Under the pieces are notes generated by a model, which was not told the origin of the DNA, searched no databases, and was given only the letters and a program-made list of their open reading frames with translations. Below are positions 15,102 through 15,862 of a DNA stretch of 15,862 nucleotides, in pieces (position 1 is the stretch's first letter; the number at the start of each line of letters is the position of its first letter). The stretch lies in NCBI GenBank assembly GCA_018668795.1, contig JABJBD010000214.1, positions 1-15,862 on the forward strand, in the 5' to 3' direction. Origin of the DNA: Candidatus Puniceispirillum sp. Lineage in GTDB: Bacteria; Pseudomonadota; Alphaproteobacteria; Puniceispirillales; Puniceispirillaceae. The translations under genes were made by a program, and so were the position numbers.

Positions 15102-15862
15102 TTATTATCACCCTTATCCGAAGCGCGTAATGACTTCAGCTCATATAGCAGATCCATCGCCTCACGCGGTGTCAGCGTATCGGGCAACATCGCATCAATC
15201 GCATCCACGACCGCCGACGGTATGGCACCGCCAGCCCTTTTATCCTTTTTACCATGGTCGCTATCATCAGATGTATAATCAAATAATGGCAGATTATCGG
15301 CAACCAACCCCACATCAACCGCGCCATGCTTGCCTGCTTCCAGTTCGGCAAGTATCTGTTCGGCGCGCCCCAGCACCTTGTTCGGCAATCCAGCCAGTCG
15401 TGCCACATGCACGCCGTATGATCGGTCGGCGGCACCCGCTATGACGCGATGCAGAAACACAATATCGCCTTGCCATTCACGCACCTGCATCGAATGGCAT
15501 AACAAGCGTGGCTTGACGTCTTGCAAATGCGTCAATTCATGATAATGCGTCGCGAACAAGGTGCGACATTGATTAACATCATGCAGATGCTCCAATGTTG
15601 CCCAGGCAATGGCAAGCCCGTCATATGTGGCTGTTCCGCGGCCAATTTCATCCAGAATAACAAATGACCGCGGCGTAGCACGATTCAAAATCGCCGCCGT
15701 TTCGACCATTTCAACCATAAAGGTTGAACGTCCTTTGGCCAGATCATCCGACGCACCAACACGACTGAACAAGCGATCAACAATCCCGATCACGGCGCTA
15801 TCGGCTGGCACAAACAAACCGGCTTGTGCCAGAATGATGATATGTGCATTTTGCCGTAAAAA
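15098..15862 (-). CDS. mutS: DNA mismatch repair protein MutS, C-terminal part, cut by window edge
   Basis: MutS recognises base mismatches and recruits MutL. Only the last 254 codons are present; the frame is open to base 15862 and begins with FLRQNAHIIILAQAG, which matches MutS just after its Walker A region. The ATPase domain then shows RSTFMVEMVETAAILNRA, the Walker B segment FVILDEIGRGTATYDG, and LFATHYHELTHL. These are followed by the C-terminal helix-turn-helix/dimerisation region and a short tail after LTPREAMDLLYEL. An apparent TTG start at 15817 is internal to the protein and is not a real start. The stop overlaps the glnD GTG. The Walker A motif, clamp and mismatch-binding domains lie outside the window. 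Confidence 0.97.
   Translation of the reverse strand, partial: FLRQNAHIIILAQAGLFVPADSAVIGIVDRLFSRVGASDDLAKGRSTFMVEMVETAAILNRATPRSFVILDEIGRGTATYDGLAIAWATLEHLHDVNQCRTLFATHYHELTHLQDVKPRLLCHSMQVREWQGDIVFLHRVIAGAADRSYGVHVARLAGLPNKVLGRAEQILAELEAGKHGAVDVGLVADNLPLFDYTSDDSDHGKKDKRAGGAIPSAVVDAIDAMLPDTLTPREAMDLLYELKSLRASDKGDNK

Noticed and set aside
14800..15444. A 214-codon plus-strand open frame opposite glnD and mutS
   Set aside because: It crosses the boundary of two certain genes on the other strand and has no recognisable domain.
15815..15817. TTG as the start of a short MutS-like protein
   Set aside because: The frame continues without a stop to the window edge and encodes further MutS sequence upstream, so this codon is an internal leucine.
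1..15862. CRISPR array, tRNA/rRNA genes, insertion sequences, prophage or defence island
   Set aside because: No regularly spaced repeats, no tRNA-like cloverleaf in the gaps, no transposase or integrase, and the gene order is a conserved housekeeping block.

Overview
The window comes from an alphaproteobacterial chromosome of moderate GC content. The evidence is the gene order mutS-glnD-murJ-trpS followed by nfuA and then tsaB-rimI-miaB-phoH-ybeY-corC-lnt, a housekeeping arrangement typical of Alphaproteobacteria. Protein character and base composition would suit a marine lineage such as SAR116/Puniceispirillum, but that placement is inference and was not searched.

Layout, read along the minus strand from high to low coordinates. 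(1) 15862-10633 is a tightly coupled run: the C-terminal part of mutS (mismatch repair), glnD (PII uridylyltransferase) and murJ (lipid II flippase). Each gene overlaps the next by 4 nt. (2) trpS follows after 90 nt, with its own candidate promoter and a strong Shine-Dalgarno. (3) After a 240-nt gap holding a 24-bp tandem repeat and a candidate promoter come nfuA (Fe-S carrier) and a membrane-anchored Bax-like glucosaminidase, 29 nt apart. (4) A 101-nt convergent gap with two related hairpin elements separates these from the only plus-strand gene, a secreted polysaccharide deacetylase-family protein (6366-7400). (5) A 149-nt divergent region with two inverted repeats leads to tsaB-rimI (t6A biosynthesis and ribosomal protein acetylation). 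(6) A 144-nt leader with two hairpins precedes miaB-phoH-ybeY-corC-lnt (tRNA ms2i6A modification, RNA/ribosome quality control, CBS-domain protein, lipoprotein N-acylation). phoH, ybeY and corC each overlap the preceding gene by 1-4 nt, and lnt starts 12 nt after corC. lnt runs off the left edge.

The genes fall into translation quality control (tsaB, rimI, miaB, phoH, ybeY, trpS), envelope biogenesis (lnt, murJ, the glucosaminidase, the deacetylase), nitrogen signalling (glnD), Fe-S supply (nfuA, which may serve the two-cluster enzyme MiaB) and DNA repair (mutS). fur, often found between rimI and miaB in this neighbourhood in other alphaproteobacteria, is absent here. I see no tRNA or rRNA gene, CRISPR array, insertion sequence, prophage or defence system, and nothing that amounts to a clearly new biological system. 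The most unusual material is the small non-coding structure in the gaps and the variant active site of the deacetylase. No gene-free stretch exceeds 300 nt.
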